From assembly GCF_900605495.1 (NCBI RefSeq), contig NZ_LR027600.1, positions 246,843-310,842 on the forward strand: 64,000 bases of DNA, given 5' to 3'. The notes below the pieces were generated by a model that searched no databases, was not told where the DNA came from, and worked only from the letters and a program-made list of their open reading frames with translations. A program made the translations under genes and the position numbers. This stretch comes from Bacilliculturomica massiliensis. GTDB taxonomy: Bacteria > Bacillota > Clostridia > Peptostreptococcales > Anaerovoracaceae. This document shows positions 52,646 through 61,225 of the stretch, piece by piece (the first letter of the stretch is position 1; each line of letters begins with the position of its first letter).

Positions 52646-53933
52646 AATTCTCGCTCTGATCATCGCCGTCCTGCTGTGGGCGTATGTCATGGCTGTGGAA
52701 AAACCGCTCATGACGCAGGTGTTCGAGGATATACCCATCCAGATCGAAAACGAGGCGGTGCTGCGGGCGTCGGATCTGGCCATAGCGGAGACATCGGAGC
52801 TGACCACCTCCGTAGTGCTGGAAGGTCAGCGAAGCGATCTGAAAAAACTCACGGCGGAGGACATTTCCGCGTCGATCAACGTGGTGGGCTACGGACAGGG
52901 CCGGAATCTCGTCCAGGTGAACGTGACCGTGCCTGATAAAGTATCGGTGGAAGAGATCAAAACGCCGCAGGTGCAGGTCACCATCGAACAGTTGATCGCT
53001 AGAAATAAGCCGGTGGTAGTGAATGTCATGAATTTGGAGGCGGGAACGGAGGAAGGCGCCGTGGAAGTAGCGCCTCAGGAGATCGAGGTCTCCGGGGCCA
53101 AATCCAGGGTGAATTCCGTGTCTTCCGTACAGGTGACGCTGGACGCGTCCCAGCTTTCAGAAAAGGGGACTACAGTCCAGCTGGGAGCCACCGCTGTGGA
53201 CAGCGAGGGCATGCCCGTGGAAAACGTGTCGCTCTCGATCGACGAAGTGGATGTGACGGCGAAGCTGTTCCGCACAAAGGAAGTGGATCTTGAGGTAAAG
53301 GTCTCCGGTCAGCCAGGAAACGGCATGGAGCTGGCCTCCAGACAGATACCGGAGAAGATCACCATAAAAGGCGCGAAGTCCGTGCTGAAGGACATCAGCT
53401 CCATTGAAGCGAAGCCGGTGGATATTTCGGGGATCACAGACAATACAGCGGTGATGCTGGAGCCCATCCTGCCGGAAGGAGTGGAGGTTGCCCGGAGCTC
53501 GGCGGATCTGTCCGCGACCTTCAATCTGCGGGATATCATGCGGAAAGAGTTCACCTATTCCAGCAATGAGATCATCATCGAGTCGCTCAGCTCTGAGTAT
53601 ACGCTTTCCATAGAGACGCCCACGATCCGGGTCCTGGTCAGCGGTCCGCAGAGCATAATGGATACTCTTACGAAGTCGGATCTGGTTCCCACGCTGCACG
53701 CGGAGGGAGTGGATATCTCCACGGCGTCGCTGCCTGTGAGCATCAGTTATGACAAACGGCTGAACTCCGTATCTGTGCAGCCTGCATCCGTGAACGTGGT
53801 GGTGGAGAAGTCCGCTATCGTCACAGATCCGGGGCAGAACAGCGGCGGCAATGGAAATACCGGCGGCAGCGGCACGCAGGATGAAGACCCGGGAACGGGA
53901 AGCGATAATAATGAGAGCGCGGGCGGGGAGTAA
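52623..53933 (+). CDS. cdaR: CdaA regulatory protein, YbbR repeats
   Basis: This 436-residue protein has one N-terminal membrane segment (about 8-25; ILALIIAVLLWAYVMAVE) and a long extracytoplasmic part built of about four YbbR-like beta repeats of 75-85 residues, each with a VxG/PxxV pattern. A Gly/Asn/Asp-rich tail closes the protein (about 405-436). CdaR binds and modulates CdaA at the membrane. The start lies inside the end of cdaA, behind GGAGGAG. Confidence 0.88.
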   Translation: MKSSTTNKILALIIAVLLWAYVMAVEKPLMTQVFEDIPIQIENEAVLRASDLAIAETSELTTSVVLEGQRSDLKKLTAEDISASINVVGYGQGRNLVQVNVTVPDKVSVEEIKTPQVQVTIEQLIARNKPVVVNVMNLEAGTEEGAVEVAPQEIEVSGAKSRVNSVSSVQVTLDASQLSEKGTTVQLGATAVDSEGMPVENVSLSIDEVDVTAKLFRTKEVDLEVKVSGQPGNGMELASRQIPEKITIKGAKSVLKDISSIEAKPVDISGITDNTAVMLEPILPEGVEVARSSADLSATFNLRDIMRKEFTYSSNEIIIESLSSEYTLSIETPTIRVLVSGPQSIMDTLTKSDLVPTLHAEGVDISTASLPVSISYDKRLNSVSVQPASVNVVVEKSAIVTDPGQNSGGNGNTGGSGTQDEDPGTGSDNNESAGGE

Positions 53934-54011
53934 CCTCGCCCGCTCTTTCGGCAGTACGGTGGGATCGATTCCGGACAGTGAACGATAATATCAATTTGGA
54001 GGTATGAGGAG

Positions 54012-55361
54012 ATGGGAAGACTTTTCGGGACAGACGGCGTGCGCGGAGTGGCAAACTCGGAGCTGACGCCGGAATTGGCCTTTAATCTGGGAAAAGCGGG
54101 GGCTTACGTCCTCAGCAAGGACGTAGAACGGCCCGTGGTGCTGATCGGAAAGGACACGAGAATTTCCGGCGACATGCTGGAGGACGCCATCAGCGCGGGG
54201 ATCCTGGCCATGGGCGGAAATGTCATCAAGATCGGGGTGCTTCCGACGCCGGCGGTGGCCTATCTGGTGCGCTACTACCACGCGGACGCCGGCATCGTCA
54301 TCTCCGCGTCCCACAACCCATTTGAATATAACGGCATCAAGTTTTTTAACGGGGAGGGCTTTAAGCTGGACGACGATATTGAGGATGAGATCGAGGATAT
54401 CATTCTGAGAAATATCGATGTAAACAGCCACATTACCGGCGACCGGCTGGGCCGCTGCCTGGAAGCGGAGGAAAACGCTCTTACGCTTTACGCGGAATTT
54501 CTGAAACAGACCATCGATATCAATCTGGCGGGCATGAAGATCGCCATCGACTGCGCCAACGGCGCGTCCTACAAGGTGGCGGAAAAAGTATTCCGGGAGC
54601 TGGGCGCGCAGGTGATCGCCATGGGCAACGAGCCCAACGGGATCAATATCAACGACCAGTGCGGCTCCACTCACCCGGAAAAGCTGCAGGCCGCGGTGAG
54701 GGCCAATAAGGCGCACATCGGACTGGCCTTTGACGGCGACGCGGACCGGCTGATCGGCGTGGATGAAAACGGCCAGGTCATCGATGGGGACCGCACGATC
54801 TACATCTGTATGAAAATGCTGAAGGAGAGCGGTCAGCTGACCGGCAACCTGGTAACGGCCACCGTCATGAGCAATCTAGGCTTCCACAAAGCGGTGGAGT
54901 CGCTGGGCTGCAAAGTGGAGGTCACCCAGGTGGGCGACCGCTATGTGCTGGAAAGCATGCTGAAGACCGGCTGCGTGATCGGCGGCGAACAGTCCGGCCA
55001 TATCATTTTCCTGAATCACACGACTACAGGGGACGGTATTCTCTCTGCTCTGCAGCTGCTGAAAGCGGTGAAACTATCCGGCAGGACGCCCTCTGAGCTG
55101 GCCTCGGAAGTGACCATCTATCCCCAGGTCCTGGTCAACGCGTCCATAAAAAATGAAAATAAGAAAAAATATATGAATCATCCCCAGATCAAAGAAGAGA
55201 TCGAAAGACTGGAGAAGGTCATGGAAGGAGAGGGCCGCGTGCTCATCCGTCCATCTGGAACGGAGCCGTTGGTCCGCGTTATGCTGGAAGGAAAAGACAC
55301 CGGCTCGATCACGAAGCTGGCGGAGGATCTGGCGGCGCTGATCACAAAGAATCTGGGATAA
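54012..55361 (+). CDS. glmM: Phosphoglucosamine mutase
   Basis: This 449-residue enzyme interconverts glucosamine-6-phosphate and glucosamine-1-phosphate, the step before UDP-GlcNAc for peptidoglycan. The phosphoserine is Ser100 in SASHNP, the metal loop is DGDADR near residue 242, the sugar loop GEQSGH near residue 325 and the phosphate loop RPSGTEPLVRV near residue 413. It has GGAGGTATGAGGAG before the ATG. It closes the cdaA-cdaR-glmM operon. The next pathway partner glmS is on the opposite strand beyond two small genes. Confidence 0.95.
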   Translation: MGRLFGTDGVRGVANSELTPELAFNLGKAGAYVLSKDVERPVVLIGKDTRISGDMLEDAISAGILAMGGNVIKIGVLPTPAVAYLVRYYHADAGIVISASHNPFEYNGIKFFNGEGFKLDDDIEDEIEDIILRNIDVNSHITGDRLGRCLEAEENALTLYAEFLKQTIDINLAGMKIAIDCANGASYKVAEKVFRELGAQVIAMGNEPNGININDQCGSTHPEKLQAAVRANKAHIGLAFDGDADRLIGVDENGQVIDGDRTIYICMKMLKESGQLTGNLVTATVMSNLGFHKAVESLGCKVEVTQVGDRYVLESMLKTGCVIGGEQSGHIIFLNHTTTGDGILSALQLLKAVKLSGRTPSELASEVTIYPQVLVNASIKNENKKKYMNHPQIKEEIERLEKVMEGEGRVLIRPSGTEPLVRVMLEGKDTGSITKLAEDLAALITKNLG

Positions 55362-55378
55362 AGGCCGTCTATAGAAAA

Positions 55379-55418
55379 GGCTGCGCGTCAACGTTAACGT
55401 TGACGGCGCAGCCTTTTT
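55379..55418 (+). terminator. Terminator after glmM
   Basis: GGCTGCGC (55379) pairs with GCGCAGCC (ending 55413), with an inner TCAACGT/ACGTTGA palindrome, and TTTTT follows. Confidence 0.88.
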
Positions 55419-55426
55419 GCATGCCC

Positions 55427-55564
55427 TCATCTGGTTTCATACAGGGCTTTTACTGCCGCGATGAATTTTTTCGTCGCGGCGGTCGGCTCGTCGGTGTAGA
55501 TCAGGTAGGGCATGGTGCAGTCTGTTTCCAGCGCGGTTTTCTTTAGCGTATGTTTTGGGCCCAT
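55427..55564 (-). pseudogene. Short ORF, possible C-terminal fragment of a regulator
   Basis: A 45-codon frame starts 2 nt after the upstream stop codon and has no ribosome binding site. It ends in PYLIYTDEPTAATKKFIAAVKALYETR-like sequence, which resembles the last strand and helix of LysR-type substrate domains. No matching N-terminal part is nearby, so a degraded regulator gene is the best guess. Translation is not supported. Confidence 0.35.
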
Positions 55565-55566
55565 TT

Positions 55567-56124
55567 TTATCTGTTGAACGTCACCTTATACGCTCCCAGG
55601 ATTTCTTCCCTTTCGATTTTCATCGCCTCCATGAACGGATCGGTCCATGTAAAGCGGCAGTCGCAGTATTCCTTACATGCATTGATCGGTTCTGACGCCA
55701 CAAAGACATATTCGCCGCCGTCTGAATAGAAACAGCCGTCGTTATCATTTTCGGCGGGACACCCGCCTGCAAGGCCCACTCCCGTATATTCGATTTCAAG
55801 GAAGTCTGTTTGAAAGGCCGTGGTGTGTCCCTTTACCGCAGTCTCGCTGCCTGGGGTCTTTTCTCCCACATGCTGATCCAGAATTTGATAAGTGATCTTT
55901 GTCCCGGGAGTTTCCCACGTTTTAAGATTCAGCCAGCCCCGTTTTCCCCTGGCGGCTACAGGGGTATTGAATTCAATGCGCACGCGGCTTTCCGCCGGTC
56001 CGTCTGAAATGATCTCCACGTTGATTCTCAGGACGGGCCTCAGAGATTCAAAATCGCCGGGAAGCAGTGCTCTGATCTTTTCGTGATCCGCCCGGTAAGC
56101 CATGACAAATTGATTGACGCCCAT
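55567..56124 (-). CDS. Hypothetical protein, possibly acetoacetate-decarboxylase-like fold
   Basis: This 185-residue protein of beta-rich character starts MGVNQFVMAYRADHEKIRALLPGDFESLRPVLRINVEI. The pattern of an early xxLLPxxF followed by strands resembles proteins of the acetoacetate decarboxylase superfamily, but no catalytic Lys can be pointed to with confidence. The end is rich in Cys and Asp. AGGAGG precedes the ATG. It probably forms its own unit between glmM and glmS. Confidence 0.6.
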   Translation of the reverse strand: MGVNQFVMAYRADHEKIRALLPGDFESLRPVLRINVEIISDGPAESRVRIEFNTPVAARGKRGWLNLKTWETPGTKITYQILDQHVGEKTPGSETAVKGHTTAFQTDFLEIEYTGVGLAGGCPAENDNDGCFYSDGGEYVFVASEPINACKEYCDCRFTWTDPFMEAMKIEREEILGAYKVTFNR

Positions 56125-56174
56125 GATCTCCTCCTTATGTTCTGTTTGTCTATGCCTGATTTGTCTTAAGTTTG

Positions 56175-56198
56175 AAAGGAGCGGTCTCCCGCTCCTTT
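56175..56198 (-). terminator. Terminator-like hairpin after glmS
   Basis: AAAGGAGCG (56175-56183) pairs with its complement (56190-56198), just downstream of the glmS stop on the minus strand. No long T-run is seen. Confidence 0.5.
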
Positions 56199-56237
56199 GA
56201 GTTGATCGGACTATGTGAGGCGGTCCTGCCGTTTTCG

Positions 56238-58067
56238 TTATTCCACCGTTACGCTCTTTGCCAGGTTTTTCGGCTTGTCGATATCGCAGCCTCTCAGTTT
56301 GGCGATGTAGTAAGCCAGGATCTGCAGAGGGACGATGGAGAGCAGCGGGGTGATCTCATCAGCGCACTCAGGGATGTAGATCACCTGGCTGGCCTGTTTT
56401 TCGATCTCGGTGTTGTTCTTCTTGGCAAGCCCCACCACGTATGCGCCTCGCGCTTTGACCTCCTGAATGTTGGAGAGCATCTTTTCAAAGAGAAAATTCT
56501 GAGTGGCAAGGGCGATCACCAGAGTATCCTGTTCGATGAGCGCGATCGTGCCGTGCTTCAGTTCGCCTGCGGCGATGGCGAAGGAGTTGATATAGGAGAT
56601 CTCTTTCAGCTTCAGAGAACCTTCATAGGAGACGCTGCTGTCCAGTCCCCTGCCGATAAAGAAGACCTGTTCCCGCCTGTAGAGCGTTTTTGCCATCTCC
56701 AGTATGCTTTTCTCGTTGTCAAGAATGGTCTGCAGCTTATCGGGCACAGCCAGAAGTTCGTCGAGGATACGGTGATAGGAGAGATCGTCCAGAACGCCCT
56801 TTTCCTTTCCCATATAGAGGGCGAGGAGGTACATGCAGGCCAGCTGCGTGGTATAGGCTTTCGTGGAAGCCACGGCGATCTCCGGACCGGCCCAGGTGTA
56901 AAACACATCGTCGGATTCCCGCGCCACGGAGCTTCCCACCACGTTCACTACGGAGAGGATGCGGGCGCCTTTGCGCTTGGCCTCCCGCAGTGCGGCCAGG
57001 GTATCCAGCGTTTCTCCCGATTGGCTGATGGCGATAAAGAGGGTCTTGCCGTCCACAAAAGGATCCCGATAACGGAATTCCGAGGCGATATCCACCTCGA
57101 CAGGAATGTGCGCCAGCTTTTCTATGATGTACTTTCCCACGAGACCCGCGTGATAAGCAGTGCCGCAGGCCACGATGTAGACTTTGTTGAACTGCTCGAT
57201 CTCCTCTTTGGTCATGGAGATGCCGTCCAGCTTTATATTGCGTTCGTCGTCCAGACGCCGGGTCAGTGTCTCGCGAATGCCTTTGGGCTGTTCGTGGATC
57301 TCTTTGATCATAAAGTGATCATAACCTTCTTTTTCCGCCGCGTCAGCGTCCCAGGTGACATTGAAGACTTCCCGCTTCACTTCCTGACGCGCTGCATTGT
57401 ACAGCTTCACGTCATTTTTCGTGAGAACGACCGTCTCGTTGTTTTCGATGAGGTAGATCTGACGGACGTGTTTCAGAAGAGCGGGGATATCGGACGCAAT
57501 AAAGTTGCAGCCGTCGCCAAGACCGACGACCAGCGGACTGTCTTTGCGGACCGCCACCATTTTGTCCGGCTCGTGAGCGCAGATAACGCCAATAGCATAG
57601 GCGCCGCGCATTTTTTCCATCGCTTTGTAGACCGCGTCGGTGAGATCGCCCTCATAAAAAACACTGATGAGATGGGCGATGACTTCCGTGTCCGTCTCGG
57701 AGCGGAAAACAACGCCGTGCTCTTTTGCCAGCCATTCGCGCAGCTCCACATAGTTTTCGATGATGCCGTTGTGGATCACGGCGATGGATCCGTCCATATT
57801 AGTGTGCGGGTGAGCGTTCAGGTCAGACGGGGCGCCGTGGGTGGCCCATCTGGTGTGTCCGATCCCCAGGTGCGAATCCATCGCCTCGCCGGCAATGTAT
57901 TCTTCAAGATTGGAGATCCGTCCCTTTTTCTTGCGAACCATCAGCTTGCCGTCGCGGCAAAGGGCGATGCCGGATGAGTCGTACCCTCTGTATTCCAGTT
58001 TTTTAAGTCCATCGATGATAATGTCCTTGGCGTTTCCGTCACCGATGTATCCTACGATTCCACACAT
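56238..58067 (-). CDS. glmS: Glucosamine-6-phosphate synthase
   Basis: This 609-residue enzyme makes glucosamine-6-phosphate from fructose-6-phosphate and glutamine. The catalytic Cys is residue 2 after the initiator (MCGIVGYIG), followed by the class II glutaminase fold with HTRWATHG near residue 71. The two SIS isomerase domains (about 285-600) show AISQSGETLDT and the C-terminal KPKNLAKSVTVE. ATG 58067 follows GGGAGG; the Cys must become N-terminal, which fixes this start. A glmS ribozyme in its leader provides feedback control by glucosamine-6-phosphate. Confidence 0.96.
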   Translation of the reverse strand: MCGIVGYIGDGNAKDIIIDGLKKLEYRGYDSSGIALCRDGKLMVRKKKGRISNLEEYIAGEAMDSHLGIGHTRWATHGAPSDLNAHPHTNMDGSIAVIHNGIIENYVELREWLAKEHGVVFRSETDTEVIAHLISVFYEGDLTDAVYKAMEKMRGAYAIGVICAHEPDKMVAVRKDSPLVVGLGDGCNFIASDIPALLKHVRQIYLIENNETVVLTKNDVKLYNAARQEVKREVFNVTWDADAAEKEGYDHFMIKEIHEQPKGIRETLTRRLDDERNIKLDGISMTKEEIEQFNKVYIVACGTAYHAGLVGKYIIEKLAHIPVEVDIASEFRYRDPFVDGKTLFIAISQSGETLDTLAALREAKRKGARILSVVNVVGSSVARESDDVFYTWAGPEIAVASTKAYTTQLACMYLLALYMGKEKGVLDDLSYHRILDELLAVPDKLQTILDNEKSILEMAKTLYRREQVFFIGRGLDSSVSYEGSLKLKEISYINSFAIAAGELKHGTIALIEQDTLVIALATQNFLFEKMLSNIQEVKARGAYVVGLAKKNNTEIEKQASQVIYIPECADEITPLLSIVPLQILAYYIAKLRGCDIDKPKNLAKSVTVE

Positions 58068-58127
58068 GATATAATCCTCCCAATATTTTTTGCCTGCACG
58101 TTTCCAGCGCAGGACAGAATTTTTCAA

Positions 58128-58283
58128 AAGCCATACGAACCCTTTGTGACCGCGGTCGCCCGCAGTTTTTGCTGTTCGTCTGAGGATTCCCCATTGAACC
58201 CCGGAGGCATCCGCCGAATCTTTCGATCGTCCCCCGTCCTCGTCAACTCCCTGCCGTTTCGCAGGGAGTCCCGGCGCTTTTTC
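58128..58283 (-). ncRNA. glmS self-cleaving riboswitch
   Basis: Read on the minus strand, the leader of glmS has the conserved ribozyme core: AAAGCGCC at the cleavage site (break expected between 58278 and 58277), a hairpin closed by ACTCCC/GGGAGT, then TTGACGAGGA, ATCGAAAGATTCGGCGG, and the 3' CACAAAGGG block near 58145. Binding of glucosamine-6-phosphate triggers cleavage and mRNA decay. A TATAAT at about 58350 is the likely -10. Confidence 0.93.
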
Positions 58284-58472
58284 TCCCGTATCCAGGTCGT
58301 ACTGGACGCGCAGCCCTGTGATGATCCCTCCTTTTCGGGCTGTTCTATATAATTATATAGATAACGGCTGAAAAATGCTAGCTTTATCTATTTGAATGCG
58401 ATATGCTTTTACTGGAAGGGATCTGCCGCGGGCAGGTCCGGCAATCTACGCAAAGATACGGAGGAGAGAAAT

Positions 58473-59504
58473 ATGTACAGTTTTATCTGCGATTACAGCG
58501 AGGGAGCGCATCCCAGGATCATGAAGGCGATGACCGACGCCTGCTATGAACAAAATGATACATATAATTATGACGCTCACTGTCTTCACGCGGCGGAGAT
58601 GGTAAAGGAGATGATCGGTAGAAGCGATGTAGACGTCTATTTTATGCCCGGGGGGACGCCTACCAATACCATCGCTATCGCGGCCGCTCTGCGGCCTTTT
58701 GAGGCGGTGATCTCACCGAATACGGGACATATCGAGGTACATGAGACGGGGGCTATCGAGTCCACGGGGCATAAGATCCTCATGGTGGAATCTCCGGATG
58801 GGAAGCTTTCACCTGCGCTGATCCAGAAGGTGCTGGACGGTTTTGAAGATGAGCATACTGTCAGGAGGAAAATGGTATTTCTGACCCATCCAACGGAGAG
58901 CGGCACCGTTTACACCAAAGCGGAACTGCAGGCGGTCCGCAGGATCTGCGATGAAAACGACATGTATTTATATATTGACGGCGCGCGTCTGGGAGCGGCC
59001 ATGGTCGCTGAGGGAAACGATGTGACCATGAAGGATCTGCCGGAGCTGGCCGATGCTTTCTACATCGGCGGCACGAAAAACGGAGCGCTGTTTGCGGAAG
59101 CGCTGGTGCTGGTCAACGATAAGATCAAGCCGGATTTTCGGTTCATGATCAAACAGAGGGGGGCGCTTACGGCAAAGAGCAGCGCCATCGGCATTCAGTT
59201 TGAAGAGCTGCTGAAAGACGGCCTGTATTTTGATCTGGCAAAGCACGCCGTGGATATGGCGCAGAAACTGGCGGCGGGCATCGCTGCACAGGGATATGGA
59301 TTCCTTTCGGAGTCGCCTACCAATCAGATCTTCCCTATTTTCCCCAAAGAGCTGATCGCAAAGCTGGAGAAAGAGTATTCCTTCTATGTGTGGGCGCCTG
59401 TGGATGAAAGATCGGCGGCCATCCGCCTTGTGTGCTCCTGGGCCACTCCGGAGGAAGAAGTGAACAAATTCCTGGATAATCTGAAACGGCTGGCAGCGGT
59501 ATAG
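58473..59504 (+). CDS. Threonine aldolase/beta-eliminating lyase family protein
   Basis: This 343-residue PLP enzyme of fold type I is of the low-specificity threonine aldolase group. Residues seen are NDTYNYD (31-37), the FMPGGTPTNTIA loop near residue 58-69 and the PLP-Asp in LYIDGARLGAA near residue 170. The lysine is in FYIGGTKNGALFAEAL near residue 203. It cleaves threonine or allo-threonine to glycine and acetaldehyde, or a related beta-hydroxy amino acid. ATG 58473 follows GGAGGAG. It is a single-gene unit with a terminator at 59515. Confidence 0.87.
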   Translation: MYSFICDYSEGAHPRIMKAMTDACYEQNDTYNYDAHCLHAAEMVKEMIGRSDVDVYFMPGGTPTNTIAIAAALRPFEAVISPNTGHIEVHETGAIESTGHKILMVESPDGKLSPALIQKVLDGFEDEHTVRRKMVFLTHPTESGTVYTKAELQAVRRICDENDMYLYIDGARLGAAMVAEGNDVTMKDLPELADAFYIGGTKNGALFAEALVLVNDKIKPDFRFMIKQRGALTAKSSAIGIQFEELLKDGLYFDLAKHAVDMAQKLAAGIAAQGYGFLSESPTNQIFPIFPKELIAKLEKEYSFYVWAPVDERSAAIRLVCSWATPEEEVNKFLDNLKRLAAV

Positions 59505-59514
59505 AATGGACGAT

Positions 59515-59549
59515 AAAAGGAGGACGACTGATGTCGTCCTCCTTTTGTG
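59515..59549. terminator. Bidirectional terminator
   Basis: Perfect 14-bp arms (59515-59528 and 59533-59546) with a 4-nt loop, between the aldolase gene and the convergent antiporter gene. Confidence 0.87.
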
Positions 59550-59565
59550 TGGCTTGATCTTTCAT

Positions 59566-61023
59566 CTACTCCATTAATTTAGCTGCCAGTTCCGCGTCCA
59601 TCTTTCGCTGTTCCAGAATATTTTGGTATTCCGCCTCTGTCATCTTTTCCATGGAGATGCCGGTGAAACCATAGAAAATAGAGATCAGCGGGTTCAGCCA
59701 ATTCAGGAAAGCATAGGGCGCGTAGTGCAGCGTGCCGATACCCAGGAATTTGCTCATGGAAGCGCCGCAGGTGTTCCAGGGAACCAGCGCGGACGTGATC
59801 GTGCCCGAATCCTCCAGGCATCTGGATAGATTCTTGGCCTTGAGCCGCCGGTCTTCAAAGGCTTCTTTGTACATTCTTCCTGGAAGAATGATGGCCAGAT
59901 ATTGGTCAGAGGCAATGAGGTTTACCAGGAAACAGGAAACGATAGTGACCGTCACCAGAGTGCCGGTGCTCTTTGCCACTTTCAGCAGAGATTCGGCCAG
60001 AGAGGCCAGCATGCCGGTACAGTCCATAATACCGGCGAATGTCATAGCGCAGAGGATCAGATTCACCGTCTGCAGCATCGAATTCATACCGCCGCCGCCC
60101 AGCAGGTCGGCTGCTGTGTAATTCTGGCTGAGAACCGCCGTGCTGGCGGTTTCATAACCGTAGTGCATGGTGTAGAACCACATGTTTGGCGGAATGTGCT
60201 GAAAGACAGCCATGCAGATGAGACCGATGAGTACGCCTCCAAAGAGACCGGGCAGAGCCGGCACCCTGAGGGCCACGATGACCACCAGCAGGATCGGGGC
60301 GATCAGCAAAATGGGGCTGATATGGAACTCCGCCATGATCTCGTCGGAGAGGATGCTGGCCGACCCGAGATCCACTTCGCCGCTGCCCTTGCCCAATCCT
60401 AAAATACCGTACAGGATGAGTGCGATGAGCATGGACGGCGTTACCGTCCAGATCATATGTTTGATGTGGTCGAACAAATTGGAGCCTGCAATGGCGGGGG
60501 CCAGATTCGTTGTGTCGGACAGGGGGGACATTTTGTCTCCAAAATAGGACCCGGATACCACGGCGCCCGCCGCGATGGCCGGATCGATGTTCAGGCCGAC
60601 GGCGATGCTGATCATGGCCACGCCCACGGTGCCCGCTACGGACCAGGAGCTCCCTATGGCCAGAGCCACGATCGTGCAGAGCACGCAGGCCGTGACAAGG
60701 AAGATCTCCGGCGATATGATCTTCAGTCCGTAATAGATCATTGACGGAATAATGCCGGCTGCTTTCCAGACCCCGGTCAGAATTCCCACCGTCAGTAAGA
60801 TCAGGCATGACTGCATGGAGCGGGAAATGCTCTGAATGACGCCCTGTTCCAGAAAAGACCATCTCCAGCCGTTGGCAACAGCTACGGCCGCCGCCGCGAT
60901 AGCAGAGATGATCAGGGGAATATGCAGCTGACTGTATTCGGTAAAGATGATCGAGTAGACCAGCAGGGCGATGGTAATGCCTATGATGATCACGGTCTGC
61001 CACATGGGAATTTTTTTACCCAT
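59566..61023 (-). CDS. nhaC: NhaC-family Na+/H+ antiporter-like transporter
   Basis: This 485-residue membrane protein has about 12 hydrophobic segments. Family motifs include the GSSWSVAGTVGVAMI stretch near residue 122, GSYFGDKMSPLSDTTNLAP near residue 152-170 and the late SDQYLAIILPGRMYKE and LEDSGTITSALVPWNTCG. Members exchange Na+ for H+ or for an organic acid (malate/lactate antiporters are relatives), so the true substrate may be a carboxylate. ATG 61023 follows AAGGAG. It stands as its own unit. Confidence 0.85.
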   Translation of the reverse strand: MGKKIPMWQTVIIIGITIALLVYSIIFTEYSQLHIPLIISAIAAAAVAVANGWRWSFLEQGVIQSISRSMQSCLILLTVGILTGVWKAAGIIPSMIYYGLKIISPEIFLVTACVLCTIVALAIGSSWSVAGTVGVAMISIAVGLNIDPAIAAGAVVSGSYFGDKMSPLSDTTNLAPAIAGSNLFDHIKHMIWTVTPSMLIALILYGILGLGKGSGEVDLGSASILSDEIMAEFHISPILLIAPILLVVIVALRVPALPGLFGGVLIGLICMAVFQHIPPNMWFYTMHYGYETASTAVLSQNYTAADLLGGGGMNSMLQTVNLILCAMTFAGIMDCTGMLASLAESLLKVAKSTGTLVTVTIVSCFLVNLIASDQYLAIILPGRMYKEAFEDRRLKAKNLSRCLEDSGTITSALVPWNTCGASMSKFLGIGTLHYAPYAFLNWLNPLISIFYGFTGISMEKMTEAEYQNILEQRKMDAELAAKLME

Positions 61024-61127
61024 AGTAATGTCTCCTTGGTTCATTTTCAGATTGATGGGAATAAAGGATTTGTCTTCAATTATATAAGATGCACGGCTCT
61101 GTGTCGATAAGTGATTTTTGGCCGGGA

Positions 61128-61171
61128 TAAAAAAACGCCTCTCAGATGTATCTCATACTCTGAGAGGCGTT
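61128..61171 (-). terminator. Terminator of second antiporter gene
   Basis: AACGCCTCTCAGA (61134-61146) pairs with its complement (61159-61171). On the minus strand it is followed by a run of T's (A's at 61128-61134). Confidence 0.85.
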
Positions 61172-61225
61172 CGTCCGCTTAGACAGCCATCGCTGCCAAG
61201 CTGTTTATTCTACAGAAGTTCAGCG

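Noticed and set aside
56172..57977. Long + strand open frame antisense to glmS
   Set aside because: glmS is complete on the other strand with start, ribosome binding site and ribozyme.
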